From CAVQAH01 sp963784195 (GTDB lineage: Bacteria; Acidobacteriota; Vicinamibacteria; Vicinamibacterales; 2-12-FULL-66-21), in NCBI GenBank assembly GCA_963784195.1, contig CAWARA010000038.1, positions 36,248-100,247 on the forward strand: a stretch of DNA of 64,000 bases, given 5' to 3'. Both the position numbers and the translations under genes were made by a program. Under the pieces are notes generated by a model. The model saw nothing but the letters and a program-made list of their open reading frames with translations. It made no database searches and was not told where the DNA came from. Each line of letters begins with the position of its first letter. Position 1 is the stretch's first letter. Shown here one piece after another: positions 9,812 through 20,939 of this stretch.

Positions 9812-10858
9812 TGCTTCTCGCTTTCGCGTGGCTTCTCGCTTTCGCGTGGCTTCCCGCTTTCGCGTGGCTTGGGGTCGCGCGCTTTGGGCGGGGCATCCCG
9901 CATCGGTCCGGTCGCGGCACGGAGAGCGTTCACGCGCGACTCGTACTCGCGCAGGGTCTGCTTGTACTTCTCGACGTGTTCCGCGGCCGCTGCGGTGTCC
10001 CCCAGCCGCGTGCAGGCGAGGCTGAGCTGATAGTGCGCCTTCGGGGACTGCGGTTCCGCGGCGACGGCACGTTCGAATGCCGCACGCGCGTCGGAATAGC
10101 GCGACTGGTTCATCGCTATCAGCCCTGCCACGAGATTTGCGGTTGCGTGATTCGGTGACTTCGACAACGCGCGCTGGGCGTGCGTGGCCGCCGCATCGAG
10201 CTCGCCGACACCCTGTTCCGCTTCGGCGAGGGCCGCGACGATGTCGACGTTTTCCGGCTCCAGGGCGAGGCTGCGCGCAAGGAATGGCTTCGCGTCGGCG
10301 TAGAGCTGGCCGCTGTTCAGCGCGATCCCGAGCGCCACGAGCGTCAGTGCGCGGTCGGGTTCGAGCCGTTCGGCGACGCGCAGGGCGTCGACGGCCGCTG
10401 GCATGTCGCCCGCACGCATCAGCGCTACACCAAGAAGGTAATGATGTTGCGCCACTGTGGGACAGATGCGGGTCGAGCGACTCGAGTGCCAGGATCGCAG
10501 GCACGGGGGCACCGGCGGCCAGCGACATCTGGGCGAACGCGCTGAGCACGCCTTCGGAGTTCGGCGCCGCGGCGCGCGCCTTGCGCAGCGAACCAAGCGC
10601 ACCGGCGGCGTCCCCGTCCTCCGACTGGAGGCGCGACAGCTGCAGGAGCGCTTCGACCGATGCGAATCGTTCCGCAGCCGAGGCCAGCAGCCGCTTGGCC
10701 TCCGCACGGTTGCCGGCCGCGAGCGCCTTCTGCGCGAGCTGCAACGTCGCCTGGCGATCGGCCGCAGGACGCGACGAGGCCGCACGCGCCTGGGGAGGCG
10801 AGGCGTCAGGTGCAGCCATTGCGCCCACAACAGCGAGCCACAGCACCGCCGCCGTCAT
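9808..10858 (-). CDS. Secreted TPR-repeat protein, one frameshift
   Basis: About 350 residues with signal peptide MTAAVLWLAVVGAMAAP and then TPR repeats. The first half is read from 10858 to about 10455; the second half continues in another frame as AQHHYLLGVALMRAGDMPAAV to the stop at 9808. Removing one base near 10455-10470 joins them. TPR units of the form LGIALNSGQLYADAKPFLARSLALEPEN are visible. The C-terminus is a charged tail of (E/G)KPRES repeats encoded by an 18-bp tandem repeat. Start and stop overlap the neighbouring genes by 4 nt, so it belongs to the operon from 15289 to 8150. It probably acts as a scaffold for a protein complex in the envelope. Confidence 0.75.
9813..9866. repeat. 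18-bp tandem repeat, three copies, in TPR gene 3' end
   Basis: Three direct 18-bp units at 9813-9830, 9831-9848 and 9849-9866 differ at only one position. They encode the KPRESE/KPRESG tail of the TPR protein on the minus strand, immediately before the overlapping CRTAC1 start codon. Confidence 0.9.
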
Positions 10859-13158
10859 TTCGCCCTCCCGCCCTGCTTGTCTTTCAGTTGGCGGAATTGC
10901 GCGAACTGCGCTTCCGCCAGATCGGCGCGGCCAGTCTTCTGATACGCCTGTCCGAGCTGATAGTGAGCGTCCGCATCCTCCGGCGCGAGCCGCACGGCCG
11001 CCTGCAGTTGCTCCACCGCGTCGGCAGCTGCGCCCTGGGCGAGAAGGATCTTGCCCATCAGATACCTGGCGCCGGCGTAGTCGGGCCTGACCTTGAGCAA
11101 GCGTGTGAGGATTGCGAGCGCCTCCGCGGACTGTCCTTCGAGATCGAGCACGGTCGCGAGCGTGTGCTGCGCTCGCGTGTCCTCCGGATGTGCCGCGAGC
11201 TCCGCCCTCAGCGCCGTCGAGGCCTCGGCGAGGCGCCCCTGTTTCAAGTAGATCGTGCCCAGCGTGGCGTTGGCTTCGGCGACCGTTGGCTTCAGCTCCA
11301 GCGCGCGACGCAACGACTGGATAGCGGCGTCGTAATCCCCCTGCTGCGCGTGTGCCTGGCCGAGCACGACGTGCAGTTCGGCGTTGTCGCCGTGCTGTGC
11401 CAGCAGCCGGGAGAAGATCGCCTCCGCTTCAGCCGCGCGATCGATGCGCACGAGCGCCAGTCCATACGTGTACTGAAGCGACGGATCGCTTTCCCGGCCG
11501 GGGTCGGCCGCGAGCAGTTCTGCCGCTTTGTCGAACACCTCCCCGTTGAACCATGCGAGCGACAGCATGCGGCGCACTTCGACGTTCGACGGATCGAGAT
11601 CGAACGCCCGCGCGAGTGGCGCGGCCGCCTTGTCGAACTGCTTCGCGTTGAAATAGGCCACACCCAGCGAGTACTGCACCTGTGGAAACGTCGGATCGAC
11701 GGCTGCCGCCTGCTCGAAGCACTCGGCGGCCCGCGCGAACCGCTGCGCCTGCGCGTGCATCACGCCCAGATTCAGGTTGGTCCGCGCGATGAGCGTTCTG
11801 ACCCGCCGTTCGATCTGGGTGCGCTCCTCGACCGAGAGGGGCGCAAATGGAGATTCCAGCGCGACGACGCGCAATTGCGTTCGGTGCCTCCTGGCGACGG
11901 TGCGTCCGCCATGTACTGCGCGAGCCGCTCCCGCTCGTCGTCGGCGCGACGCGCCGATGCCTGCTTCGCTTCGTCGAAGTGCGTTCGCCGCCTCGGCCTC
12001 CTGCCCGGTGCTCGCAGCGCGAGCGCAAGCTGATAGTGAACGCTGCGGATTCTTGCCGGGTCGGCCGGTGGCGCAACAGCGAGCGAGAGCGCTCGGCGGA
12101 GGGATACGACAGCGTCCGCTGGCTTATCCAGTGCGAGCTGGCAGCGTCCCAGATAGTAGAAGGCCTCGGCCGGCGCCGAGTCGGTTTCGGCTGCAATGGC
12201 CAGATGAGGAAGCGCTTCGGCTGGACGCTGCGCTTCGAACAAGCGCCATGCCGAGTCGCAGATTCGTCGCCGGATCGCGAGGCGCAAGCGTCAGCTCGGC
12301 GCGGAACTCCTTAACCGCCTCCTCCAGTCGAAGACGGTTTCATCCATGAACGCCAGCGTTCCGAGGTAATAGTGCGCACGGCGCGTTCGAGGGTCCTGCT
12401 TCAGCGCGCGCTCGAGCGATGCACGCGCGCGATCGTAAAAACCGTAATCGCGATACGTACGGCCGATGAGCACATCGGTTTCCGGTCCGGGCCGTGCCTT
12501 TTTCACCGCGGCGAACAACGGGGCGGCAGCATCGGCCTTTCCTGCGCGCAGGTACGCAGCCGCAAGCGTGAACGTGAGCTCCGGCGTCATTCGGGTCGGC
12601 GGCACGCGCCTCTTCGAGCGTCTGAACGGCCTCGGCTGGTTGCCCGTTTGCCAGTCTGTGCCTGCGCGAGCAGTCGCCGTATCCCGGAATCGTCCGGCGT
12701 GCGACCGGCGAGGCGGGTCAGAATCGTCACTGCCTCGGCGGATTCCCCCATCTGCAGGTCCACGAGCGCAAGTGCCTGCAGCGCCGCGTTCGCATCAACC
12801 GCCGATGCGGCGGCCCGCCGGAATGCTTCGCGCGCCTCCGCATACTGCCGCCCCGCGACATGCAGATGGCCAAGGATCATCCAGGCATCCAGGAGCGCTC
12901 CGCGATACTCACTTTCCGCACGGTGCAGCTCGTGTTCGCGGAGGCTGGCTTCCGCCCCGGCCACCAGGCGATCGAGCGCCGCAACCGGATCGGTTCGCGG
13001 TCCACAGCCGGACGTTTAGCCGACTGAGTCGACTGCGCCGCTGCCTCTCCCGATGCCAGTGACGCCGCGAGCAGCACGGCAGCGAGGCGAAACAGCTGAG
13101 TGTTCGGAAGGCCGCGATTCTCCGACACGGTGCCCCGATTGTAACGCCGGGCGTTCAC
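10855..13158 (-). CDS. Large TPR-repeat protein, several frameshifts
   Basis: One long TPR protein of about 765 residues is spread over three frames. The N-terminus from GTG at 13158 (or 13128) includes a signal segment LFRLAAVLLAASLASGEAAAQS. TPR blocks then follow in 12964-12587, 12605-12291, 12287-11880 and 11874-10855. The joins fall near 12960, 12595, 12300, 12000 and 11885. Several can be repaired by removing one base, for example GAACG to GACG near 11997. One, near 12015, looks like a missing base. The C-terminal 339 residues are a clean TPR array. It overlaps the sulfatase-like gene stop (GTGA) and the next TPR start (ATGA), which argues that it is a real operon member and not a pseudogene. 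No enzymatic domain is seen. Confidence 0.65.
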
Positions 13159-15289
13159 TGGAGCCTCCGCAGAAGCTCCCGTGCCCGCTGGGCATCGTCC
13201 GCGAATCGTTCCGGGGGTGCGTTGGCGGCGAAGAACTCCAACGCTGCCCGCGCCTCGGCCGTTCGGCGCGACCGTGCCAGCGAAAGACCGGCGGCCAGAA
13301 TGATCTCGAATTCGCGCGGGTCGACGGCCGTCGCGGCTTTCCAGCGCTCGACTGCGGCAGTCGGCCGCCCATCTTCCAGGTCGAGAATGCCCAGCGAGCT
13401 GTGCGCGCGTGCGAGTTCGGGGTTCATGCGAAGGGCCGCTTCGAATTGGGCACGCGCCGCGTCTCGATCGCCTGCCATCAGAAGGACCGTCGCGGTGCTC
13501 ACGAGCAGCATTGCGTTCGACGAGTCGAGCTCGCGTGCCCGCGCGAGGGTCGCCAGCGCGTCCTTGCTCCGGCCCATGGTGGCGAGCGCGAGCGCCTGCG
13601 ACGTGAGCACTTCCACATCCGGATCGTGGGTTCGCTCGTACGTCTCGAGCATCCTGGACGCTTCAGCGGCCTGTCCGGACTGCGTCAGAGACGCACCGAG
13701 AAGCGCGACAGCCTCGGTGTTGTCCGGATCGAGCGCGACAACCTGCCGAAGCGCCTTGACGGCTTCGTCGAGACGTCCGCTCTCGCGTTCGATCTGCGCC
13801 AGGTAGAAGAACGACAGCGGCATGCCGGGACGCCGCTCGATCAGCTCCCGGCATCGCGCGCGTGCTGCCGTGAGGTTTCCCGCCTGATACAGATCGACGA
13901 CGTCTTGCAGCAGTCCGTCGAGCGCAATCAGTCGCTTCGGATCATCGGCCTCGGTGTAGCGCGCTGTCAGGTTGTTGCCGGTCGCGGCGAGATACCCCAG
14001 GCTCCTCAGGCGTTCTCGCGTCTCCGCGGTCTCCGGCCGGGCTTCGGCAGTCCCGCGGAGGTCGCGCATCGGTCCAAGCAGCGTGCGCAGCGCTTCGACG
14101 CGTGCGGGTTGCGAGGCCGCGAGGTTGTGCTCCTCGCGCGGATCCGACGACAAGTCGTACAGCTCGGGAACCGGAAGATCGATGTACTTGGCTCCATCCT
14201 TGACGACGCCATGGAGCGGGGCCCACCGGCGATTCAGCGTGGCCGATAAGGCCTCGAAGTACGTCGCCCGGCTGACTGCCTGATCCTTTTCGCCGGCCAT
14301 GTCGGGGAGCAAGCTTCGGCCCGGCAGACCTGGCGGGACGGCCCAGCGCGAGCGCATCGAGAACGGTCGGCAGCACATCGACGTGTTGTGCGGCCGTGTC
14401 CACGACGACAGGCTGGAACAGGCGGGGTTGATAGAAGACGAGCGGCACCTTCAGCGTCGCTTCGTACGCAAACACCCCGTGCGTGGCCTCACCGTGATCG
14501 CCGAGCGACTCCCCGTGATCCGAGGTGAGTACCACTAACGTTCGGCCGTTCTGGCCGGCCGAGACCAGCGGTTCCAGCAGAGGCGTGAGGAACGCATCTG
14601 TCGCCGCCACCTCGCCGTGATACGGCTCGCTGCGAAATCGCGACGCAAAAGGCTCGGGCGGTGCGTACGGCAACGTGCGGTTCGTACAGGTGGACCCAGC
14701 AGAACCATCGACTGTCCCGCTGCGACTCCAGCCAGCGGATCGCGCTCGCGACCGTGTCGCGCCCGCTTCGCTCCTGGATCAGGAACGCGGGACGCGCCGC
14801 ATCGGCAAAGCGATCGTCGTACACGTCGAACCCGCGCGCCAGGCCGAATCGCGACTCGAGCGGAAAGGCGCTGACGAATGCCCCGGTCTGGTAGCCCTGC
14901 GATTTGAGAAGCGTCGCGAGGGTGTCGAGGCTTGATGGAAAGCGAAACCCGGCGTTGTCGCGCACGCCGTGTTCGCCCGGAAGGCGGCCGGCGAGGATGT
15001 TCGCGTGCGACGGAAGTGTCACGACGTTGTGCGCGCGGGCGTTGGTGAAACGGGCGCCAGCCGCTGCCAGCCGATCGATCCACGGCGTGATACCGCCAGG
15101 CTGGCCATAGGCCCCAACCGCGTCAGCGCGAAGCGTATCGATGGTGATCAGGAGGACATTGAGGCCGGCTTCCCGATGAATCGACGGGGGAGAAGCTCGC
15201 CGCAAAACATTCCAGAGAGTCGGCAGCCCGAGAAGGAGAAGAATTCCAACGCCGACCGCCAGGCGCCCTCTGTAAATAGACCTTGACAA
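13155..15289 (-). CDS. Membrane sulfatase-like hydrolase fused to TPR repeats, two frameshifts
   Basis: The N-terminal part has one membrane segment (LAVGVGILLLLGLPTLWNVL) and then an alkaline-phosphatase-superfamily domain: NVLLITIDTLRADAVGAYG, VVTLPSHANILAGRLPGEHG, and the metal site TSDHGESLGDHGEATHG. The formylglycine motif CxPxR is absent and TLPSH takes its place, so this need not be a true sulfatase; a phosphodiesterase-type activity is possible. From about residue 420 the protein turns into TPR repeats (LSFFYLAQIERESGRLDEAV and following) up to the stop at 13155. The frame changes near 14660 and 14340, where family sequence continues. The apparent start is TTG at 15289, overlapping the promoter of the divergent receptor gene, so the true start is uncertain. 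It is the first gene of the operon ending at 8150. Confidence 0.72.
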
Positions 15290-15311
15290 TGGCGTTACGG
15301 CCGTTCATAAT
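15283..15311 (+). promoter_or_regulatory. Sigma-70-like promoter of TonB receptor gene
   Basis: TTGACA at 15283-15288 and CATAAT at 15306-15311 are separated by 17 bases, an almost ideal sigma-70-like pair, 46 nt upstream of the receptor ATG. The -35 box overlaps the putative TTG start of the divergent gene. Confidence 0.7.
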
Positions 15312-15329
15312 ACCACTTTCTGAAGGTCC

Positions 15330-15346
15330 TTTACGAAGTTCGTAAA
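15330..15346. promoter_or_regulatory. Palindromic operator downstream of receptor promoter
   Basis: TTTACGAAGTTCGTAAA is a perfect 17-bp dyad around one central G. It lies directly after the -10 region and just before the ribosome site GGAGG (15348-15352). A repressor bound here would block transcription of the receptor gene. The regulator is not identified. Confidence 0.6.
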
Positions 15347-15356
15347 CGGAGGCCTG

Positions 15357-18300
15357 ATGCGCAAGCACTGCCTTGTTCTTGCGGCTATCCTTCTTCTCTC
15401 CGCGGTCCCGGCATTCGGGCAACGGTCGTCAGCCACGATTCGCGGCTCCGTTCGCGACGCTACGCAGGCTGTGCTGCCCGGTGCGACGGTGACCGCCACA
15501 AACGAAGATACCGGTTTCGTCCGGTCCTCGACCACGAACTCGTCCGGCGTGTACTCGCTGCCTGACCTGCCCATCGGCCGCTACAAGGTCGATGCGGAGA
15601 TGCCGGGCTTCAAGAAGGCGTCGCGTACCGAGCGTCTTCCTGCGCGTCGCCGACGACTTCGCGATCGACTTCGAGCTCGAAGCAGGCGGCGTCACCGAGA
15701 CGGTCGCCGTCGAAGCGTCCGCGACGCCCGTCAGGGTTCTTGGTGGCGATGTCTCGGGCGTGATCACGGGCGAGCAGGTCCGCGAGCTGCCACTCAACGG
15801 CCGCAACTTCCTTCAGCTCGCGACGTTGATGCCCGGCGTCAGCGCACCCGATTTCCTCAACGTGAAAGACAAAGGGCTGCTTGGCGGATCCGACTTGTCG
15901 GTCAGCGGCAGCGACGTGACGGCGAACCTCTGGACCGTGGACGGCGCGAACAACAACGACGTCGGATCGAATCGCACGATTCTCGTCTATCCCTCGCTCG
16001 AGGGGATTCAGGAATTCAAGATCCTGCGGAACAGCTACGGCCCGGAGTTCGGCGGCGCCGGCGGCGCGCAGATCAACATCGTCACCCGCGGCGGGACCAA
16101 CCAGTTCAACGGCACCGCGTTCTACTCGGGCCGCAGTGATGCGTTGAACGCGAAGGACTATTTCCTCGAGAAGAACAATCAGCCCAAAGCCGAGCTGAAG
16201 CGCAACGACTTCGGCGGCTCGATCGGCGGCCCGATCATCCGGGACAAGCTGCATTTCTTCGCGAACGCCGAGTGGAACCTCGAGGATCGCGGCACGGCAC
16301 GCGTGGAACGTCGTGCCGACGCAGGCGGAGCGCAACGGCGACTTCAGCGGGACGCCGAGCTGCAACACCAATGCGGTACCGATCGACCCGGGAACCGGCA
16401 ATCCGTTCCCAGGAAACCGGATTCCCGCTGACCGGCTGAGTCCGGCAGGCCAGGCGTTCCTCAATCTCTACGCGCTTCCGAATCTGCCGTCGAATGGCTG
16501 CGAGCACCAACTGGGTGACCTCCGTCACGTCGCCGATCGACTACAAGCAGTTCAGCGGCCGCGCCGACTGGTCGCTCAGCAACGCCAGCCGTGTGATGGT
16601 GCGCTACACGCAGGACAGCTGGAAGAACGATGGCCCGAGCGTGCAGGCGAACCTGTGGGGCGACGATCCGTTCCCGGCTCGTGGATTCGAACTGGGACCA
16701 GCCGAGCAAGTCGTTCGTCGCCACGTTGAACCAGACGATCGGGTACGAGGGCGACCAACACGCTGCAGTTCTCGTACTCCGCGAACAAGATCGAGATCAC
16801 GCGCGGCGGACTGGATACGAGCCTCGGCGACGCGGTCACCAGCAGTCTGCAGCCGATTTTCCCGTACGACACGAAGCAATACGGCACCCTGACGAGTCAT
16901 CCCGTCTTCTGGGGCGGCGGGCCCTACGCGGCGCTCTGGAACGAAGCGCCATTCCTCAACAACCAGGATCTGTTCGTCATCAAAGACGACTACACGCGGG
17001 TGTTCGGCAAGCATTTCGTGAAAGCTGGTGTGCTCGTCAGCGCGAACAAGAAGAACGAGGACACGAACGGCAACGGCTCCAGCATGCACTCGGCCTTCTG
17101 GGGCGCGAGCGGGTTGGGGGCCGGCGGCTCGGTAGCCACCGGCAACCTTCTCGGCAACTTCCTGCTGAAAGACATGTCGTGGGGGTTCTCGGAGCAGTCG
17201 ACCAGCCGCTCGGCGCCGCAGCGCTGGCGCGACGCCGAATTCTACGTGTCGGATTCATGGCAGGCTTCCCGCCGCGTCACGGTCGACTATGGCCTCAGAT
17301 ACTCGCTGTTCTTCAATCCGTACGCGGAGGACGACAAGATCACCAGCTTCGTGCCCGACTCTGTTCAATCCGGCGCTGGGCAACGACGCGTGCAATGGGT
17401 TGCTTCAGGTGCCCGGCTCGAACGTGTGCCAGCAGGCCGGCGCCAGGGGCGGAATCGATGGACCGAACCGCTCGCTGATGGAGCAGGACTACAACAACTT
17501 CGCACCACGCGTCGGCGTCGCCTGGGATGTGTCGGGGAATGGCAAGACCGCAATCCGGGCTGGTCTTGGTCAAGTTCTTCCTCCGCGAGCGGCTGACGCC
17601 CGTGCTCAGCATCGCCGCGCAACCCGCCGTTTGTGTCGACCATCAGCGGTAACCGTTTCTTCGACTCGACCCAGTGCTTCGGCTGCGGCTCGAGCCTCGG
17701 GGCGCCGACAGCGCGGCCGGGAAGTGGAGCAGAAAACACCGAACAACTGGCAGTGGAACCTGACGTTCCAGCACGAGGTGTTCCGCAGGAGCACGATCGA
17801 AGTCGGCTACGTCGCCAACTACGGTTACGACATGCTGCGGATGCGGGTGGCCAACCAGGTGCTCCCCGGCGATACCAACAGCAACGGCAGTCGACGATCG
17901 GCGGGAGTTCGCGCTCACGTCCGGCGGCCTCCCGGCCGTCCGCCAGTTCGGCGTCTTCGGCAACGCCAATATCGGCATCTGGACGCACACCGGAGAGTCG
18001 ACGTACCACTCGCTTCAAACGCAGTGGATCACCCGCTTCGGCCGTGGATCGCAGTTCCAGACGTCGTATACGCTGGCGCGATCGCGGGCGAACCTTGGCA
18101 TGACCGCCAGCGGCCAGCTCGACGCGAACAACGTCGTGCTGGACAACCAGAATCCCGATGCCGATTGGGGCCGGCCCGACACGGGGCGGACGCACATCTA
18201 CAACGCGTCGCTGATCTGCCTGCTGCCGACGCTCGAGGACAAGTCGAAGTTGATGCGGGCACGTCTTCGGCGATTGGGAGATCACGACGATTATCGGTGG

Positions 18301-18724
18301 CGGAAGTCGGCCAGCCGATCACGGCGTATACCGGGGCCTGCCAGGCCTGAGCGGCGGCCCTTCCGGGACCGGGTTCGACGACAACCAGAGGCCGAATCGG
18401 GTTCCCGGTGAATCGTGCACGCCGAGCGGTGGTCCTGACGAGCAGATCATCAACCCGAACGCATACACGTTGAACGGGTTTGTGCTTGGCAGCATCGGTA
18501 CCGCAGAACGCGGCGATTGCAACGGTCCTGGGTATTTCCAGACCGACCTGGCGTTCTACAAGAACATCCCGCTGTCGGGCCGCGTCAAGCTGCAGTTCCG
18601 CTGGGACATCTTCAATTTCTTCAACAACACCAACTTCCTGGGTCCGGGCAACGGGGGAACGGGCAGCGGCTTCAACAACGTCATGAACGCGTCGGCGATC
18701 ACGCTGAACAGCGCGCAGCACTGA
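15357..18724 (+). CDS. TonB-dependent Oar-like outer-membrane receptor, many frameshifts
   Basis: The start at 15357 follows GGAGG. The signal peptide MRKHCLVLAAILLLSAVPAFG leads into a carboxypeptidase-regulatory-like domain (GSVRDATQAVLPGATVTATN). The plug follows (ELPLNGRNFLQLATLMPGV, NIVTRGGTNQFNGTAF), then a beta-barrel ending in WDIFNFFNNTNFLGPGNG before the stop at 18724. The coding frame changes many times, for example near 15628, 16300, 16495, 16680, 17360, 17560, 17900 and 18250. In several places one inserted base explains it; at 15625-15629 removing one C after GTAC restores SRTSVFLRVADDF. Either this segment of the assembly is poor or the gene is decaying. A strong promoter, operator and terminator surround it, which favours a live gene. 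It would import or bind an oligosaccharide or peptide; the ligand is unknown. Confidence 0.75.
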
Positions 18725-18840
18725 GATTGCGAACGCCACGGTTCCGTCGAGCTTCATGAGGGCGACCGCGCACCCGCGATGCCAGGCAGATGCAGATCGG
18801 GTTCAAGTTGCTCTGGTAAAGAGTTCCGCCCAGATGCGGC

Positions 18841-20918
18841 TCACGCGCTGCACGCCTCCCGGTGTGCAGCGCTTTTTATTTGCCCGTCGCGGAACTTGTG
18901 CGCAATGCGAAACGGGCGCGTCACCTGTCCAACACGCCGGTTGCCGATGGAGATGACAGCTCGGGCGAAGTAGTCGCCGGCAGGAAGGTCGGCGATCGTC
19001 ACGGACGCGCCGGCGATGCGACATCCGGCATCGTCTTTCGCCGCGCGGAGTGTCGCGGGTTCTCGCTGGAGGGCAACCGACGTCTCGCCCGTCGCGACCT
19101 CGAAGGAGACGCTGGCGGCGTCGAGCGGCTCGGGCGCATCCGCGAAGAGTTCCAGATACCCATGCAGAGTGCTGCCACTGAAGTCTCCGTCGACAGTGGG
19201 CGCCGGCGGCATGTTGCCGTCAGCTCCCGCGCTATCGGCAATGAGGAGGTCGGTTGACTTGAAGCGGTCCCGCGACATTCAGCTGGGCGCGCACGACGCG
19301 CTCGATGGTGCCGCGCCGGCCGGCCTCGTCCAGGGCTGCCAGCTTCAGCGTGTAGCGGCCGCGTTCGATGACGGCCGTGCTGAAATAGCGCTGAGAGTGA
19401 CCGACACGCTGCGCAATCGGCGGCAGCTTCGTATCCAGCTGACTCGCGGCGAGCCGGCGGTCGAAATCGACGAGCACGTAGCCAAGCGAGAGATCTCCGG
19501 CTGTGGTCGGTGCTTGCTCGATCTCCGCCGCGATGAGCAGGCGGATCCGGTCCGAGTGGGTCTCGCGAAACGAGTAGGTGGTGACTTTGATCGGAATCTC
19601 GGAGACTGGCAGAGGCTCCCGAAGAAGTGCGGTGATATCGCCGGCGACGGTTTTCACGACGGTCGGGCCGATGGTGAACTGGCGGCGCGATCGAACAGTG
19701 ACGCCTTTCCGGCGAACATTCACCTGGATATCGTGAGGCCGGCCGTTTCGCTCCCCCACCTCGGGCTCGAAGCTGAGGAGATAGTAGCCGGACAACTCGA
19801 GCGACAAGACGCTGAAAGGCGAAATCGGAATTCGACACGACACGAAACACGTCGCCACGCGTCACGCCGGTCATCAGGTACAGGCCCTCTTCGAGCAGGG
19901 CTCGATCGGCCGCGTACGTCTCGGTTGGCCGTCTCCGTGCGGCGTCATACTCGGAGGCCTGGAGGTGCAGCGCATACAGGGTCACGTGGGATTCAGCGGC
20001 CTTCGCCTCGAGCCACGCGAGTTGCGACGTTTCGTTGACCGTGACGAGCCCCTCGGAGACGAACACGAGAATCTTGGGCGTAGAGCTTGGCGGGAGACGT
20101 TCGAGGAGCGCTCGCAGACCGGCGATCGAATCGCGCGCCTTCTGCCGCGCGTCGACAGCAATCTGCTCCGCCTCGGACTTCACCTGGCTGTAGCAAATCA
20201 CGACCTCCGAGTTGCCTCCACTCCGCTGCTCCGTCGCCGGGATGCCGCACTCCCGCTCGTTAATCCGCTGGATGGCGACCGCATCTTTCCGTTCGAACGC
20301 CAGGGCGTCGGCTACGCCCAGGTTCCGGACCCCGAAGACGACTGGCGCATTGCCGTCGACCTGCTGGAGGAGCCGCTGGACGAGCCGATGATCCGCAGTG
20401 AAGTCCACCTGGGGGCCACGCGGGATGCTCGCGAGCGCGACGCGATCGGCGGGGTTGAGTCGTTCGACGAACTTGCTGGCCGTGTCCATCACGCTCTTGC
20501 CGCGTCCGGCCGTGATGCTCCCGCGATCGACGACGATCATGATCAGCCGTCCGCCGGAGATCTCAGTATTGGAGCTGTAAAACGCTGCCGTCGGGGAGGG
20601 TGCCGCCGGCACCTCGAAACTCGGCGCGACTGTGACGAATTGCGCCGACACGATGGGACGCGACTTCCCGTCGACACGCACGTCGAAGTCTTGCACTGTC
20701 AGGTCGCGAATCGGCCGGCCGTTTCCGTCAACGGCGCTGACGTCCACCTGAACCAGGTCGATTGACGACCGGAATTGCGGCACCTGCGGCGTCTGCAGCA
20801 CGGCGAGGCCGACCGCGGTGACGACGGCTGAGGTGAAGGAAGACACTAGCAGGAATTGTATCGTGGGAACCGACTCACGCTTGACCACTGAACGCCGGCG
20901 GCATAGGCTTCTCGGCAT
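18841..20918 (-). CDS. VWFA-related acidobacterial protein, two frameshifts
   Basis: About 690 residues. An N-terminal membrane or signal segment (IQFLLVSSFTSAVVTAVGLAVL) is followed by the typical opening of the family, FRSSIDLVQVDVSAVDGNGR and DLTVQDFDVRVDG. A VWA domain comes next with the metal site in LIMIVVDRGSITAGRGKSV (a DxGS-type MIDAS) and KILVFVSEGLVTVNETS. The C-terminal half (GYYLLSFEPEVGERNGR, then beta-rich blocks) is read in two further frames. The shifts fall near 19825 and 19265, each repaired by removing one base (CTTGTC to CTGTC, and GGG to GG). The family is known from acidobacterial genomes and lacks an assigned role. The protein is divergent from the cytochrome gene with only 21 nt between starts. 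The C-terminal end overlaps the receptor terminator. Confidence 0.8.
18845..18877 (+). terminator. Rho-independent terminator after TonB receptor gene
   Basis: A 9-bp perfect stem (GCGCTGCAC at 18845-18853 with GTGCAGCGC at 18864-18872), a 10-nt loop and a run of five T. It also overlaps the last codons of the convergent VWFA gene. Confidence 0.88.
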
Positions 20919-20939
20919 CCGGTCCGCGAGTGACGAGAT

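Noticed and set aside
8150..10858. A single 902-residue TPR-CRTAC1 protein
   Set aside because: This frame joins the start of the TPR gene with the CRTAC1 gene only by reading a wrong frame between about 10455 and 9811. The middle is low-complexity Arg-rich nonsense, while the TPR sequence continues in another frame and stops at 9808.
10660..14249. Long plus-strand ORFs of 457 and 398 residues
   Set aside because: They lie antisense to the TPR and sulfatase-like genes, are Arg/Gly/Val-rich, and show no family motifs; typical shadows in GC-rich DNA.
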